DNA of 64,000 nucleotides from Lentibacillus amyloliquefaciens (GCF_001307805.1 NZ_CP013862.1:1116001-1180000), one strand, 5' to 3'; shown: positions 8,775 through 20,989, counted from the first letter of the stretch. Numbers and translations: made by a program. The notes: generated by a model from the letters alone, not told the origin.

Positions 8775-9728
8775 TCAGGCACCACTTTCTTTTTCGATTT
8801 TTTTTGCCACAATGGCTACCCAGTCTTCCTTTTCATTCACTTCAATAATATGAAAACCTGTTTGCTGAAGCTCTTCTTTCACCATTTGTTCTTTTTTCTT
8901 AATAATGCCTGAGGTAATGAAATAACCATTTGGTTTCAAGCTTTTCCAGGCATCAGAAACAAACGTGACAATAATTTCAGCCAGAATGTTGGAAACAATG
9001 AGATCGGCCTGCATATCGATATCGGTCAGCAAGTCGTTTTGCTTAACCTTAACTTTATCTTCCAAACGATTTAATTCACAGTTTGTTTTTGTGCTTTTAA
9101 CCGCAACGTCATCCAAATCAAATGCATGAACTTCTTTGGCGTCCAATAAACCTGCAGCAATGCTTAACACTCCGGATCCGCAACCGACATCAATAACCTT
9201 ATCGTCTTTCTTTATGTATTGTTCGATCGCCTGAATACTCAAGACCGTTGTCGGATGAGTCCCGGTCCCAAACGCCATCCCCGGGTCAAGTTCAATAATG
9301 ACTTCATCTGCTTTCGGTTTATATTTTTCCCAGGTTGGCAATATGATAATTTTTTCTGAAATTTTAACAGGCTTATAATATTTTTTCCAGGCTGTAGCCC
9401 AGTCTTCTTCTTTTAATTTATTCAGCTCTATCTCATTTTTCCCGACATCAATACCAAAATTTCGCAAATAATCAATGGCATTTTTCATCTCATTAATCTT
9501 CTCATCAAGCATCTTGTTTGAGGGTAAATATGTTTTGATAAAGACCCCCTCATCAGGGTATTCGTTCGGATCCAAATCGTAAATTTCACCAAATTGTGGA
9601 CGTCTTTCTTTTTTTAAATCAACTGGGTCTTCAATCACAACACCGCTAGCACCTTTTTCATGCAGCACATTGGAGATAGGCTCCACAGCTTCGTTTGTCG
9701 TATGTATTCGTATTTCAGTCCAGTTCAT
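8775..9728 (-). CDS. prmA: Ribosomal protein L11 methyltransferase PrmA
   Basis: 317 residues. PrmA trimethylates ribosomal protein uL11. An N-terminal substrate-recognition domain starts MNWTEIRIHT. The C-terminal Rossmann domain follows with motif I DVGCGSGVLSIAA and the catalytic-region VSNILAEI. The typical FGTGTHPTT segment that precedes motif I is intact. It lies downstream of dnaJ in the heat-shock operon, with rsmE two bases behind it. Confidence 0.96.
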   Translation of the reverse strand: MNWTEIRIHTTNEAVEPISNVLHEKGASGVVIEDPVDLKKERRPQFGEIYDLDPNEYPDEGVFIKTYLPSNKMLDEKINEMKNAIDYLRNFGIDVGKNEIELNKLKEEDWATAWKKYYKPVKISEKIIILPTWEKYKPKADEVIIELDPGMAFGTGTHPTTVLSIQAIEQYIKKDDKVIDVGCGSGVLSIAAGLLDAKEVHAFDLDDVAVKSTKTNCELNRLEDKVKVKQNDLLTDIDMQADLIVSNILAEIIVTFVSDAWKSLKPNGYFITSGIIKKKEQMVKEELQQTGFHIIEVNEKEDWVAIVAKKIEKESGA

Positions 9729-9798
9729 ATTTTACCCACTCGTTTCTTGGATGGAATAAAAATTATGTAAAAGGTGCTGGGGTACAGCACCTATAGTT

Positions 9799-10917
9799 TT
9801 AACTTTTAAAAGCATTTTTAAATCGCTGGAACAATGACCCTTGTTCGTCAGTCGACTCATTGCCGCCAATTTCATTGAATTCCCGCAGTAGTTCTTTTTG
9901 ACGTTCCGTAAGGCTGCTTGGTGTTATAACTTTGATTTGTACATGCTGATCGCCGTAACCATAACCACGCACGTTGGGAGCGCCTTTTCCTTTTAATCGG
10001 AAAACTTTTCCTGTTTGCGTGCTTGCAGGGATTGTGAGCATAACTTTTCCATGCACAGTCGGCACTTCAACTTCATCTCCCAGAGCAGCTTGAGCATATG
10101 TTACCGGCAATTCGCAGTAGATATGGTCGCCTTCACGTTCATAAAATTCATGTGAACGTACTTGAATGACAACAAATAAGTCACCCGGAGGACCGCCATT
10201 GATACCTGGCTCACCTTTGCCTGCAACTCTTATTTGATGACCTTCGTCAATACCTTTAGGGATGGAAATGTGAATGCTTTTATTTCTCTTCACTTTGCCA
10301 GCACCACCGCACGTATTGCATTTTTCCGGAATAATCTTGCCGGTGCCGTTACAATGGTGACATACACGGCGATTGACAACCCGGCCAAATGGTGTGTTTT
10401 GTTCCGTATTTAATTGACCTGAACCCTGGCAGTGGGAACATGTTTCTGTTTTTGTGCCAGGTTTGGCACCCGAACCGCTGCATGTGTCACAATTTTCTTC
10501 TTTTGGAATATTAACATCTGCTTCTTTTCCAAAAATGGCTTCTTCAAAGTCCAGTGTCATCGTATATTGCAAATCAGCACCTTGCTGAGGTGCATTTGGA
10601 TCACGACGGCGACCACCGCCGAAGAACATATCAAATATATCTCCAAAACCGCCGAAGTCACCGAAGTCCTGTGCACCGCCAAAGCCGCCTTGACCTTGTG
10701 CGCCTGCATGACCGAATTGATCATATTGAGTCCTTTTTTGGTCGTCGCTCAATACTTCATAGGCTTCTTTCGCTTCCTTAAATTTATCGGCTGCGTTCTC
10801 CTCTTCGCTGACGTCCGGATGATATTTTCTCGCCAGTTTGCGGTATGCTTTCTTTATTTCATCTTTTGAAGCGCCTTTTTCTATTCCCAGCACTTCATAA
10901 TAGTCGCGCTTACTCAC
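9799..10917 (-). CDS. dnaJ: Chaperone DnaJ (Hsp40)
   Basis: 372 residues. It delivers substrates to DnaK and stimulates its ATPase. The J domain at the N-terminus carries the HPD motif (ARKYHPDVS). A Gly/Phe-rich linker with [14 protein letters not shown] follows. The zinc domain has all four CxxCxGxG repeats ([32 protein letters not shown]), then the peptide-binding C-terminal domains. The open frame extends 14 codons further, but the family starts at [10 protein letters not shown], here a GTG preceded by GGGAG, so I use that start. A terminator-like hairpin separates it from dnaK. Confidence 0.96.
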   Translation of the reverse strand: MSKRDYYEVLGIEKGASKDEIKKAYRKLARKYHPDVSEEENAADKFKEAKEAYEVLSDDQKRTQYDQFGHAGAQGQGGFGGAQDFGDFGGFGDIFDMFFGGGRRRDPNAPQQGADLQYTMTLDFEEAIFGKEADVNIPKEENCDTCSGSGAKPGTKTETCSHCQGSGQLNTEQNTPFGRVVNRRVCHHCNGTGKIIPEKCNTCGGAGKVKRNKSIHISIPKGIDEGHQIRVAGKGEPGINGGPPGDLFVVIQVRSHEFYEREGDHIYCELPVTYAQAALGDEVEVPTVHGKVMLTIPASTQTGKVFRLKGKGAPNVRGYGYGDQHVQIKVITPSSLTERQKELLREFNEIGGNESTDEQGSLFQRFKNAFKS

Positions 10918-11092
10918 TTGTGAATCACTCTCCCGACACTTTTGCATACATTTTATCATATCATTAGCTGTATAATGATAGCAACCAAGAAACAGTCTCT
11001 GTCATTGCTTTGCAATCTGAGGCGATTACAACCCCGCTGCAGCAACATGTGCGCATGTGAATGAAGTCTATCGCCCATATTTTTAACCCTAG

Positions 11093-11127
11093 AAAAAAGT
11101 CAAAGTCAAGAGAGTCCTGACTTTGAC
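11093..11127 (-). terminator. Intra-operon terminator between dnaK and dnaJ
   Basis: On the minus strand GTCAAAGTCA pairs perfectly with TGACTTTGAC across a nine-base loop, followed by six T. It lies 81 bases past the dnaK stop and about 175 before dnaJ, so it should make many transcripts stop after dnaK and leave dnaJ-prmA-rsmE-mtaB at a lower level. Confidence 0.8.
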
Positions 11128-11207
11128 CATACCTAAAGGGTACAGATTGGTTCGGCATTGGGTTGAGTGGCCTTCTTAACCGAACTCCCTTTATCACCTA
11201 TAGAATG

Positions 11208-13064
<1,857 letters not shown>

Positions 13065-13079
13065 TCACTACACTAGCTT

Positions 13080-13661
13080 TTACTTATTTACTTTAACCAT
13101 TGCCGGCCGTATAACACGGTCTTTCAAATAATAGCCTTTTTGTAATTCTTCTGTGACTGTTTCTGAGTCAGCCTCTTTATCTTCCACCTGCATGACTGCA
13201 TGATGGATATTCGGGTCAAACGGCTGACCGACAGATTCTATTTCTTCTACACCTTGCGATTTCAGTGCTTCTTTGATTTGGTTATAAACCATTGATACAC
13301 CATCCACAAAGCTTTTCGTCTCGTCGGTAACCTCTACCTGCAACGCCCTTTCAAAATTATCAAGAGCAGGCAATAACTCCTTGACAAAGTCTTCAGATTT
13401 ATATTTTCGCTCTTGTTCTTTTTCTTTTTGCGAGCGTTTTTTAAAATTATCGAATTCTGCCTGTATTCGCAGTACGCGTTGCTGCATGTCATCTCTTTCC
13501 TGTTTCAGCTGTTCAACCTCAGATTCAAGCGAATTACTCTCAGTATCATGTGAATCGGACTCTTCCGACTGATCCTGATCATCAGCATCGAGTACTTCTG
13601 TGATGACTTCTTCCTGATCTTTGTCTTCAGTCGTTTGGTGTTCCTGTTTTTCCTCTGCCAT
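13080..13661 (-). CDS. grpE: Nucleotide exchange factor GrpE
   Basis: 193 residues. It releases ADP from DnaK. An acidic disordered N-terminus (EEVITEVLDADDQDQSEESD) is followed by a long dimerising helix (residues 55-115) and the C-terminal beta wing with GVEEIESVGQPFDPNIHHAV. The AGGAGG ribosome binding site fits the ATG of MAEEKQEH, not the upstream GTG in the same frame, which overlaps that site. It is the second gene of the hrcA operon. Confidence 0.97.
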   Translation of the reverse strand: MAEEKQEHQTTEDKDQEEVITEVLDADDQDQSEESDSHDTESNSLESEVEQLKQERDDMQQRVLRIQAEFDNFKKRSQKEKEQERKYKSEDFVKELLPALDNFERALQVEVTDETKSFVDGVSMVYNQIKEALKSQGVEEIESVGQPFDPNIHHAVMQVEDKEADSETVTEELQKGYYLKDRVIRPAMVKVNK

Positions 13662-13740
13662 TTCTGCCACCTCCTATATCAAAAATCGCCAAGATAGACT
13701 ATAACATGATTCATGCCATTGATAAATCATTTAACATTAG

Positions 13741-13761
13741 AAAACTTGACTGGACGTCAAG
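13741..13761 (-). terminator. Weak hairpin between hrcA and grpE
   Basis: CTTGAC-GTCCA-GTCAAG followed by TTTT on the minus strand, within the 173-base gap between hrcA and grpE. It could be a weak attenuator or an RNA-processing site. The stem is only six pairs, so this is tentative. Confidence 0.3.
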
Positions 13762-13834
13762 CCCGCTTAAGCTGATGCAATTTGCAAATGAAAAACACGG
13801 CCTTTGATCCAATTTCCTTCCAATCCTGAACGTT

Positions 13835-14854
13835 TCAATACCATTCATATAGAACATTTGTCATTTCAGTTGATAAAGCATTCAAGAGAGCAATAACTTT
13901 CTTGTACTCCATTCGCGTTGGACCAATCAGAGCGATGGTGCCAAAATGTTCCCGGTTCAAATCATAGGTAGCCGTAATCAGACTGCAGTCTTTAATAGCA
14001 TCGACTTTGTTTTCATGTCCGATTGAAACCTTGATACCGTCAGAAGCATCTTTCAACAATTTGGCTATTTCATCCTTCTCTTCAATCATGGCGTAAAATG
14101 AACGGACCTTGTCAATATCGTTGAATTCAGGCTGCATTAAAAGGTTCGTTTTGCCGCCAAAATACAACTTTACCGGGTTCTCACTGAAAAATGCCCCCTT
14201 CAGATAATCATATGATGTCTCAGAATCCGTCACATATTTATCGAGCAGAGAGACGATTTCAGTATTAAGTTTTTCATGCAATTTGAAAATCGGCACCCCA
14301 TATAAACGGTCATTTAAAATGTTAACCATTTTTTCCAAGTCTGACGCATTAATTTCATCAGGTACAGAAAACGACCGGTGCTCCACATGACCCGTGTTGG
14401 TGACTAATATAGCCACAGCTGTATGCGGTGTAAGGGATATAATCTGCAGCTGTTTTAATTTAGTCTCGAAAACTTCAGGACCCAAAATAATCGATGTATA
14501 ATTGGTTATCTCAGAAAGTATTTCGGCAGAACTTTGAACAATCTGCTCAAACTCAAACAGACCTTCTTGCATTATACTGCGGATAATACGGACATTGCTT
14601 TCCACATCCTGAGGTGTAACTAAATTATCAACATAATACCTGTAACCTTTTTCTGAAGGTATACGGCCGGAAGAAGAATGAGTTTTCTCAAGGAAACCCA
14701 TTTCCTCCAAATCAGCCATTTCATTGCGCACAGTGGCTGAGCTGTGCATAATATTATCTTTCTTGGCAATAGAGCGCGAGCCCACAGGTTGTGCCGACTC
14801 GATGAAATCATCAATTATGACTTGCAGGACCAGCAACTGTCTTTCCGTTAACAT
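13835..14854 (-). CDS. hrcA: Heat-inducible transcription repressor HrcA
   Basis: 339 residues. HrcA binds CIRCE operators and represses class I heat-shock genes. The N-terminal winged helix holds QPVGSRSIAKKDNIMHSSATVRNEMADLEE with the recognition helix. The GAF-like middle and C-terminal dimer domains follow, ending with the family-type LIGPTRMEYKKVI. The start is the ATG of MLTERQ, seven codons inside the longest frame, because AGAGGTGAT lies just upstream. A perfect CIRCE element sits 14 bases before it, so the gene is autoregulated. Confidence 0.96.
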   Translation of the reverse strand: MLTERQLLVLQVIIDDFIESAQPVGSRSIAKKDNIMHSSATVRNEMADLEEMGFLEKTHSSSGRIPSEKGYRYYVDNLVTPQDVESNVRIIRSIMQEGLFEFEQIVQSSAEILSEITNYTSIILGPEVFETKLKQLQIISLTPHTAVAILVTNTGHVEHRSFSVPDEINASDLEKMVNILNDRLYGVPIFKLHEKLNTEIVSLLDKYVTDSETSYDYLKGAFFSENPVKLYFGGKTNLLMQPEFNDIDKVRSFYAMIEEKDEIAKLLKDASDGIKVSIGHENKVDAIKDCSLITATYDLNREHFGTIALIGPTRMEYKKVIALLNALSTEMTNVLYEWY

Positions 14855-14868
14855 GATGATCACCTCTG

Positions 14869-14895
14869 TTAGCACTCAACTTTCCCGAGTGCTAA
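14869..14895 (-). promoter_or_regulatory. CIRCE operator
   Basis: A perfect TTAGCACTC-N9-GAGTGCTAA inverted repeat, identical to the CIRCE consensus, lies between the promoter and the hrcA ribosome binding site. HrcA bound here would block the operon until heat stress titrates GroEL. Confidence 0.97.
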
Positions 14896-14906
14896 TGCTA
14901 TTCATA

Positions 14907-14934
14907 AATTATCAAATCCTTATTTTTTTGTCAA
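14907..14934 (-). promoter_or_regulatory. Sigma-A promoter of the hrcA-grpE-dnaK operon
   Basis: TTGACA at 14934-14929 on the minus strand, then 15-16 bases to a -10 region GATAATT (14913-14907). The -35 hexamer contains the stop codon TGA of hemW (14933-14931), so the promoter is built into the end of that gene. Confidence 0.75.
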
Positions 14935-16091
14935 CGGACAAGCATCAGGTCATCTTCTTCCAATAAAAATTGCTCAAACACCTCATTTCCAAACAGAATA
15001 CCCTGATTAGTCAATTGTATATTATTGCCGTTTTCTTTCAGCCAGCCTTTTTTGACCAAATAAGAAATTTCGTCTTCATACAATTTCTCGAAAGAAAAAC
15101 CATACTTATCCGTAAAATGTTTTACGTTGACACCGTCCATCTTCCGCAGGCCCAGAAACATTTCCTCTTCAATCATTTCTTTTAAACCGATTTCCTCAGT
15201 ATTCAGAACCGGATTGCCGTCGTCTTTCGCTTTTTTTATATATGCCGGCAACGGGCGAATGTTGCCGGTCCTTTTGCCCGGCAAGTAACCGTGAGCTCCT
15301 GCGCCAAATCCATAGTAGTGCTGATTTTTCCAGTAAACCATATTGTGGCGGCTTTCTTTGCCGGGTCTGGCAAAGTTGCTGATTTCATACTGTCTCAGCC
15401 CTTTTGCTCGCATCGTGTCTTGCAAGATTTCGTACATTTCAACTTCTTCCTCTTGTGGAGGACGATGGAGTTTTCCTTTATGATACCGCTGATAAAAAAC
15501 TGTTTTTGGTTCAATCTGCAGCGCATATGTGGAATAATGCGGCAAATTGAATGAGACAGCCTCATTTAACGAACGCCTGAAATGCTCCGCTGTCTGATGA
15601 GGCAGTGCATAAATCAGATCAATGCTTATATTTTTAAAATCGTTTTTCTGGAGCAGGTCAATTGTGCGATAAACATCTTTTACCTTATGCAGGCGGCCGA
15701 TCTCCTCAAGTATGGCATCATCAAACACTTGAACACCTAAAGAAATTCGGTTGACGCCATAAGCTTTAAGCAGTTTTATTTTCTCCTCATCAAAGTCGCC
15801 GGGGTTGGCCTCGATCGTAAACTCAGAACAATGCGCGACATCAAATTTCACATCAATCAGCTGCAGCAATGAACGCAACTGTTCCAAATTTAAAGCTGTC
15901 GGCGTGCCACCGCCGATAAAAATCGTATTAACGTGATTTTCCGTGCCAGGAACTTTTGAATGTATTTCGTTTTTGAGTGCTTCAATATATTCCGTTGCCA
16001 GTTTCTCATCATAGAAAAACTTCGTGAAATCACAGTAATGACAAATTTGCTGACAAAATGGAATATGAATATAAACCGATTGGGCTTCCAT
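14931..16091 (-). CDS. hemW: Radical-SAM heme chaperone HemW (HemN-like)
   Basis: 386 residues, the normal HemW length. It is related to oxygen-independent coproporphyrinogen oxidase, but this branch transfers heme and does not oxidise coproporphyrinogen. The cluster motif near residue 13 is CQQICHYC, the HemW-type CxxxCxxC, followed by the GGGTPTALN loop and a C-terminal HemN domain (GFGAGAHGYLP). The CNPR motif of true HemN is not seen. It lies between lepA and hrcA, as in B. subtilis, with its own upstream terminator. Confidence 0.92.
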   Translation of the reverse strand: MEAQSVYIHIPFCQQICHYCDFTKFFYDEKLATEYIEALKNEIHSKVPGTENHVNTIFIGGGTPTALNLEQLRSLLQLIDVKFDVAHCSEFTIEANPGDFDEEKIKLLKAYGVNRISLGVQVFDDAILEEIGRLHKVKDVYRTIDLLQKNDFKNISIDLIYALPHQTAEHFRRSLNEAVSFNLPHYSTYALQIEPKTVFYQRYHKGKLHRPPQEEEVEMYEILQDTMRAKGLRQYEISNFARPGKESRHNMVYWKNQHYYGFGAGAHGYLPGKRTGNIRPLPAYIKKAKDDGNPVLNTEEIGLKEMIEEEMFLGLRKMDGVNVKHFTDKYGFSFEKLYEDEISYLVKKGWLKENGNNIQLTNQGILFGNEVFEQFLLEEDDLMLVR

Positions 16092-16110
16092 TATTATCTC
16101 CTCTGCGCAG

Positions 16111-16147
16111 AAAAGGGAAAACTTGCGCTTGATAGCGAAAGTTTTCC
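16111..16147 (-). terminator. Terminator after lepA
   Basis: GGAAAACTT pairs with AAGTTTTCC, with an inner CGC/GCG extension and a six-base loop on the minus strand, followed by CTTTT. It starts 14 bases after the lepA stop. Confidence 0.65.
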
Positions 16148-16160
16148 ATTTTAAATTTAT

Positions 16161-17966
16161 TTAATCGTCATTCATCTCCAGTACAGCCATAAATGCTTCC
16201 TGGGGCACTTCGACCGATCCAACCATTTTCATACGTTTCTTACCTTCTTTTTGTTTCTCCAGCAATTTTCTTTTCCGTGTAACATCGCCACCATACAACT
16301 TGGACAGCACATTCTTTTTCAAGGCTTTAATCGTCGATCGTGCAATAATTTTGTTCCCTATAGCTGCCTGAACCGGTACTTCAAATTGCTGCCTCGGAAT
16401 AAGGTCTTTCAATTTATCCACGATATTTTTCCCGCGTTCATAAGCAAAGTCCCGGTGAACAATAAACGACAACGCGTCAATCGTATCACCATTCAGCAGG
16501 ATATCCATCTTAACCAGTTTCGAAGCATGATAGCCGATCAAGTCATAATCGAATGATGCATAGCCTTTTGTTTTTGATTTTAGTTTATCAAAAAAATCAT
16601 ACACGATTTCGGATAACGGAATATGATAGACAACATTGACGCGGACTTCATCCAAATATTGCATATCAACGAACTGTCCGCGTTTTTTCTGAGCAATCTC
16701 CATCACTGGACCGACATAATCATTCGGGACCATAACCGTCGCCTTGACAAACGGTTCCCGGACTTCCTGGACGAGCTGAGTATCCGGCATGGTTGAAGGG
16801 TTATCCACTTCAACTGTTTCACCGTCCGTTTTTTCGACTTCATAGATGACGGACGGGGCTGTAGTAATCAAACTAATATTAAATTCCCGTTCAATCCGCT
16901 CCTGTATAATCTCCATATGCAAAAGTCCGAGAAATCCACAGCGAAATCCGAAGCCCAGTGCCTGTGAACTTTCGGCATCGTATTGCAGTGATGAATCATT
17001 AAGCTCCAATCGTTCCAATGCTTCACGCAAATCATTATATTGATTGGAATCCACCGGGAACAATCCGCAAAAAACCATCGGGTTCAGCCGTTTGTATCCC
17101 GGCAACGGTGTTTCTGCCGGGTTCTTGGCAAGCGTGATTGTATCACCAACGCGTGTATCACTGACATTTTTAATCGACGCTGTCAGGAAACCAACTTCAC
17201 CGACAGTCAATTCATCCTGTGGTACAGGATTTGGTCTGAACACACCAATTTCATTAACTTCGAATTCCTTGTCATTTGCCATAAGTCTGATTTTATCCCC
17301 GACTTTAACTGAACCCTCTTTAACACATATGTAAGTAATAACACCACGGTAAGGGTCATACATTGAATCGAAAATAAGTCCTTTTAGCGGATTTTCCATT
17401 TTGCCGGACGGGGACGGTATATCGGATACGACCCTCTCCATGATCTCGTCAACACCGATATCATCTTTTGCTGATGCCAGGATAACCTCATCTTTATCAA
17501 TTCCGATAACATCTTCCAGTTCCTGGGCCACCCGATCAGGGTCAGCGTTCGGCAAATCGATCTTGTTGATGACAGGGATAAGTTCAAGATCATTGTCAAG
17601 CGCAAGATAAACATTGGCAAGTGTCTGCGCTTCTATTCCCTGAGCTGCGTCCACAATTAAAACAGCACCCTCACAAGCTGCAAGACTCCGGGACACTTCA
17701 TATGTAAAATCGACATGTCCGGGTGTATCAATTAAGTGAAATAAATAATCTTCTTCGTTTTTATGCTTATAATTCAATTGCACAGCATTTAATTTGATGG
17801 TGATTCCCCGTTCACGCTCCAAATCCATCGCATCGAGAAATTGCTCTTTCATCTGACGTTGGGTCAATGCTTTTGTTTTTTCAAGAATACGATCTGCAAG
17901 CGTTGATTTCCCATGGTCGATATGAGCAATGATCGAAAAATTCCTTACATTCTCTTGTTTGATCAT
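16161..17966 (-). CDS. lepA: Elongation factor 4 (LepA), back-translocating GTPase
   Basis: 601 residues, full length. The GTPase domain has G1 [10 protein letters not shown]2 RGITIK, G3 DTPGHVDF and G4 NKIDLPNAD. Domain 2, two EF-G-like domains and the LepA-specific C-terminal domain ([26 protein letters not shown]) follow. It acts on stalled or mistranslocated ribosomes. The ATG has a TAGGAG site about twelve bases upstream. It lies upstream of hemW with the usual Bacillus order. Confidence 0.97.
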   Translation of the reverse strand: MIKQENVRNFSIIAHIDHGKSTLADRILEKTKALTQRQMKEQFLDAMDLERERGITIKLNAVQLNYKHKNEEDYLFHLIDTPGHVDFTYEVSRSLAACEGAVLIVDAAQGIEAQTLANVYLALDNDLELIPVINKIDLPNADPDRVAQELEDVIGIDKDEVILASAKDDIGVDEIMERVVSDIPSPSGKMENPLKGLIFDSMYDPYRGVITYICVKEGSVKVGDKIRLMANDKEFEVNEIGVFRPNPVPQDELTVGEVGFLTASIKNVSDTRVGDTITLAKNPAETPLPGYKRLNPMVFCGLFPVDSNQYNDLREALERLELNDSSLQYDAESSQALGFGFRCGFLGLLHMEIIQERIEREFNISLITTAPSVIYEVEKTDGETVEVDNPSTMPDTQLVQEVREPFVKATVMVPNDYVGPVMEIAQKKRGQFVDMQYLDEVRVNVVYHIPLSEIVYDFFDKLKSKTKGYASFDYDLIGYHASKLVKMDILLNGDTIDALSFIVHRDFAYERGKNIVDKLKDLIPRQQFEVPVQAAIGNKIIARSTIKALKKNVLSKLYGGDVTRKRKLLEKQKEGKKRMKMVGSVEVPQEAFMAVLEMNDD

Positions 17967-18096
17967 AATCGCAGTCCACTCCTACTCTGTCTTTACCACT
18001 TTTAATAAAGGGCAAAAACATAACTAGGACTGATTATAGCAATTGACCCGTACACATTCAAGGATGCAGGCATGCGGCAACCCAAAAAGAGCGTTA

Positions 18097-18402
18097 TTAG
18101 AAAAACACCCGAACAAGCTGATATGCCATGTTGACAATTAGTTCAAAAAAACCTTTTACACCTGACTCCAAAAACGTAGCCGCTTTTTGGGTGAAATGTC
18201 CCTGCTCCTCAATCTCTTTGGTATGATCAGGTCCCCTCTCTTGCTCCACGACCACCTGCCTAGCTTCCATTGTTTCAGAATCGCTAACGTCTTCTGCTAC
18301 ATGTGATACCTCGTCATTTTCCTGATGTGTACGATCCATTCCCATAACGAACCCGGTCAAAAAAAACAGCACTAACGATATCAGTATAACAAGCGTGCGC
18401 AT
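18097..18402 (-). CDS. yqxA: YqxA-like small membrane protein (DUF3679)
   Basis: 101 residues. One N-terminal membrane segment or signal anchor (LVILISLVLFFLTGFVMGM) is followed by an acidic hydrophilic middle and an amphipathic C-terminal stretch (KGFFELIVNMAYQLVRVFF). The position directly after spoIIP (14-base gap) and before lepA matches B. subtilis yqxA. Its function is unknown. Cotranscription with spoIIP suggests expression during sporulation. Confidence 0.8.
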   Translation of the reverse strand: MRTLVILISLVLFFLTGFVMGMDRTHQENDEVSHVAEDVSDSETMEARQVVVEQERGPDHTKEIEEQGHFTQKAATFLESGVKGFFELIVNMAYQLVRVFF

Positions 18403-18416
18403 GATAGCCCCTCCTA

Positions 18417-19589
18417 TCAGTTGGTATTCACCTTCTCAGCATCCCAGTAATGATCACTGAACACTTCCGCGACGGCATCCGCAGATCTGTATAATTCCTC
18501 AAGCGTATTATCCACCCCGCCAAATTCAATTAGCATGGCATTGGGTGAAAGATCCTGATTATATACACCATTACTTCCTGATCCTTTTTTCTTTATAACG
18601 CCTCTGCTAAGACCAGGATATTCTTCTTGAATCATCTGGTGTAGTTTGTTGGCGAGTTCCAGATTTTTATCATGGTCAGCGTATTCTGCACCAACAACAA
18701 ACATCACCCGGGCATAGTTTTTACCATTTATTTCTTTCGTTGTTTTATCCCTTGCGATCGCATCACGATGCAAATCAAATGAATACTGAATATCTTCACT
18801 TGAGGTAAATGCTTCCTGAACAACATTTCTTGAAGCCTGATACGATTCATGATAGGCCATCCCTTGTTCTTTTAAGACACTCATTATATCTGTCTGATCC
18901 ACTTCAGTCCCAATTCCATTAGCCTCAAGTGCGTCAGCAAACCGTTGACTGACCTTGCCAATATTCACTTCCCCGTGCTGTGCATCATCAGGACTATCAG
19001 CGTCAGGCAAATGCGGTAAAAAAGATTCCCTGTTATGCGTGTTGTAAATAAACACAACATCTCGTTCGCCCGTGTCCTGCTGACTTTCCCCTTCCTGCTG
19101 CTCCAGATCTTCACCCTCATTTTCGTCAATGACCGCATCTCTGTCCCTTAAAACTTCTTCCAGAGGCGGAGAAGACTCGACTGGTAAATTTGTGTAATCG
19201 GTTCCTTCTCCTGCTACGATAATTTCATTTTGAAACGTTAAAAAACCCGGCAGTTCCTGGCCTAATAAACTTCTCGTGTCACTTGGCCTTATATTCGTAG
19301 CCATTTCAAATAGCATATTGGAAACCTCAGGCGAGGGCTCATCTTCAGGCAAAGCGTCCCGAAATGCTTTATTTTCCATCCCCATTAAATATAAGAAGAG
19401 TGAACTGTCCAAATCACCTGTCCAATCCGTAATCGTATTGGAAGACACACGATAAGCCGGGGAGACTGTTGTCAAAAATCCAACTGCGATAAATAAAACA
19501 GCCACACAAATTATATAGATGCTGCTTTTTTTATAAAAATGGGTGAACAGCTTACTATTTTTTGTTCGTCGTTTCGTGTCAAGATACAT
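18417..19589 (-). CDS. spoIIP: Stage II sporulation protein P, peptidoglycan amidase/endopeptidase
   Basis: 390 residues. With SpoIID and SpoIIM it degrades septal peptidoglycan to drive engulfment. An N-terminal anchor lies at residues 27-46 (IICVAVLFIAVGFLTTVSPA), then a linker with a Glu/Gln-rich stretch. The zinc-dependent amidase domain begins VVFIYNTHNRESF, with the metal-binding His, and continues to FDLHRDAIARD and the LIEFGGVDNTLEE catalytic Glu. It lies about 115 bases downstream of gpr, the same arrangement as B. subtilis. Confidence 0.95.
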   Translation of the reverse strand: MYLDTKRRTKNSKLFTHFYKKSSIYIICVAVLFIAVGFLTTVSPAYRVSSNTITDWTGDLDSSLFLYLMGMENKAFRDALPEDEPSPEVSNMLFEMATNIRPSDTRSLLGQELPGFLTFQNEIIVAGEGTDYTNLPVESSPPLEEVLRDRDAVIDENEGEDLEQQEGESQQDTGERDVVFIYNTHNRESFLPHLPDADSPDDAQHGEVNIGKVSQRFADALEANGIGTEVDQTDIMSVLKEQGMAYHESYQASRNVVQEAFTSSEDIQYSFDLHRDAIARDKTTKEINGKNYARVMFVVGAEYADHDKNLELANKLHQMIQEEYPGLSRGVIKKKGSGSNGVYNQDLSPNAMLIEFGGVDNTLEELYRSADAVAEVFSDHYWDAEKVNTN

Positions 19590-19704
19590 GGTTCCACTCC
19601 CCCGGAAGAATTTCCTGATATTAAAATCTATGAAATCTCTTCAGAAGCTAGAACCAATTCTTTTAAATGATAACCGGTAATAGAGTGACATGATGCTCGA
19701 GAAG

Positions 19705-20802
19705 TTACCGGGTATAGGAGGCAAAATTTTCGACTGTTACGTTCTCATGCAGCGCAGCGTTCATCCCAGTTGCGATCACTGTCGCCATATCCTTCATGAA
19801 ACCATCCACTTCTTTGGGGGTGACCATTAAATTATGGCCGATTGGTGACAAAACTTCCTGTATCAAAGATTTTTTTTCATCTTCCGACAGGCCCCCCACA
19901 ATTCCAAGAAATGTATTGCGCTTCTCGTCATCAGGCAAATCTTCTTCCGTCAATTCTTTTTCGCCAAAGGTGAGCCCGGCGGGTGTCAACGATTTAGATG
20001 GTTTGTCTTTTTCCCGTAACTCCCGGCCAAAATGCTTGAGCATGAAATCGATTGTGTCACTTGTAATCGTCACAGCATCCACGACGGTCGGGACACCACA
20101 GGCAAATACTGGTACTCCGATCGTTTCTTTGCTTAACTCTTTACGTTTGTTGCCAACTCCTGAACCCGGGTGTATGCCGGTATCTGAAATCTGAATTGTT
20201 TCATTCACACGCTCAATTGATCTGGATGCAAGTGCATCAATGGCAATAACGAAATCCGGTTTGAACTTTTCAACAATCCCAAAAATGATATTGCTTGTTT
20301 CTATACCTGTCACCCCCATCACACCAGGCGTAACTGCCGCCACCGGACGATAGCCTTCAGATACCGATTCATGCTCCAATTGAAACAAATGACTGGTGAC
20401 AAGTACTTTTTCGACTGACATAGGTCCCAGCGCATCCGGTGTTACATTCCAATTGCCAAGTCCGACTATTAATCCGGTGCCGTCTTCAGGCACATTATTT
20501 TTTAGCATTAACTCTTCCAATTCCTTGCCAAAGACTTTGGCGGCAGTTTCTTGCTTTGTTGTGTCCTGTTTTTTAACCCCATCCGCATAGATTGTTATAT
20601 AGGATCCTTGTTTTTTTCCGAGACGCTCTTCGCCCTCAGAATCTATATCAACATATGTTACCGCAATATCATCTTCTTTTTTTTCTTTAACCGTTACACC
20701 TTTAACATCCGTCTTTTGCTCATTATCTTTTTCAACATACATCTCTTTGGATTCAACAGCTAAGTCTGTCCGAACATTAAATTGCTCGCTTTTATCTGTC
20801 AT
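19705..20802 (-). CDS. gpr: Germination protease GPR
   Basis: 365 residues. This aspartic-type endopeptidase degrades small acid-soluble spore proteins during germination. It is made as a zymogen in the forespore. The N-terminal prosequence region contains [14 protein letters not shown], where autoprocessing is expected, resembling the SASP target sequence. The core holds [15 protein letters not shown] and [17 protein letters not shown], conserved in GPR. An AGGAGG site lies seven bases before the ATG. The rpsT gene diverges upstream. Confidence 0.96.
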   Translation of the reverse strand: MTDKSEQFNVRTDLAVESKEMYVEKDNEQKTDVKGVTVKEKKEDDIAVTYVDIDSEGEERLGKKQGSYITIYADGVKKQDTTKQETAAKVFGKELEELMLKNNVPEDGTGLIVGLGNWNVTPDALGPMSVEKVLVTSHLFQLEHESVSEGYRPVAAVTPGVMGVTGIETSNIIFGIVEKFKPDFVIAIDALASRSIERVNETIQISDTGIHPGSGVGNKRKELSKETIGVPVFACGVPTVVDAVTITSDTIDFMLKHFGRELREKDKPSKSLTPAGLTFGEKELTEEDLPDDEKRNTFLGIVGGLSEDEKKSLIQEVLSPIGHNLMVTPKEVDGFMKDMATVIATGMNAALHENVTVENFASYTR

Positions 20803-20886
20803 GGTTGTCCTCCTTTTGGAATGAAAGAACTTTTACTTACAGGCTTTACTATTTTGCAGTAATCCATACAACAGTTGACAAAGCGG

Positions 20887-20915
20887 TTGAAAAGCATCCT
20901 GCCGTCTGGTAAAAT
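20887..20915 (+). promoter_or_regulatory. Sigma-A promoter of rpsT
   Basis: TTGAAA (20887-20892), a 17-base spacer and TAAAAT (20910-20915), about 75 bases before the rpsT start. Confidence 0.7.
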
Positions 20916-20989
20916 TAGCTTGCTGCACTTTGAAGAAATTATTTTCTCGGTGATAAGATATTAATTGCAGACTGTTGGAGGTGACTTAA

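Noticed and set aside
10964..11197. A 77-codon minus-strand frame between dnaK and dnaJ
   Set aside because: It runs through the terminator hairpin, has no ribosome binding site and an implausible composition.
14931..16091. hemW as a true oxygen-independent coproporphyrinogen oxidase (HemN)
   Set aside because: Its length and lack of the HemN-specific N-terminal and CNPR-type motifs place it in the HemW branch.
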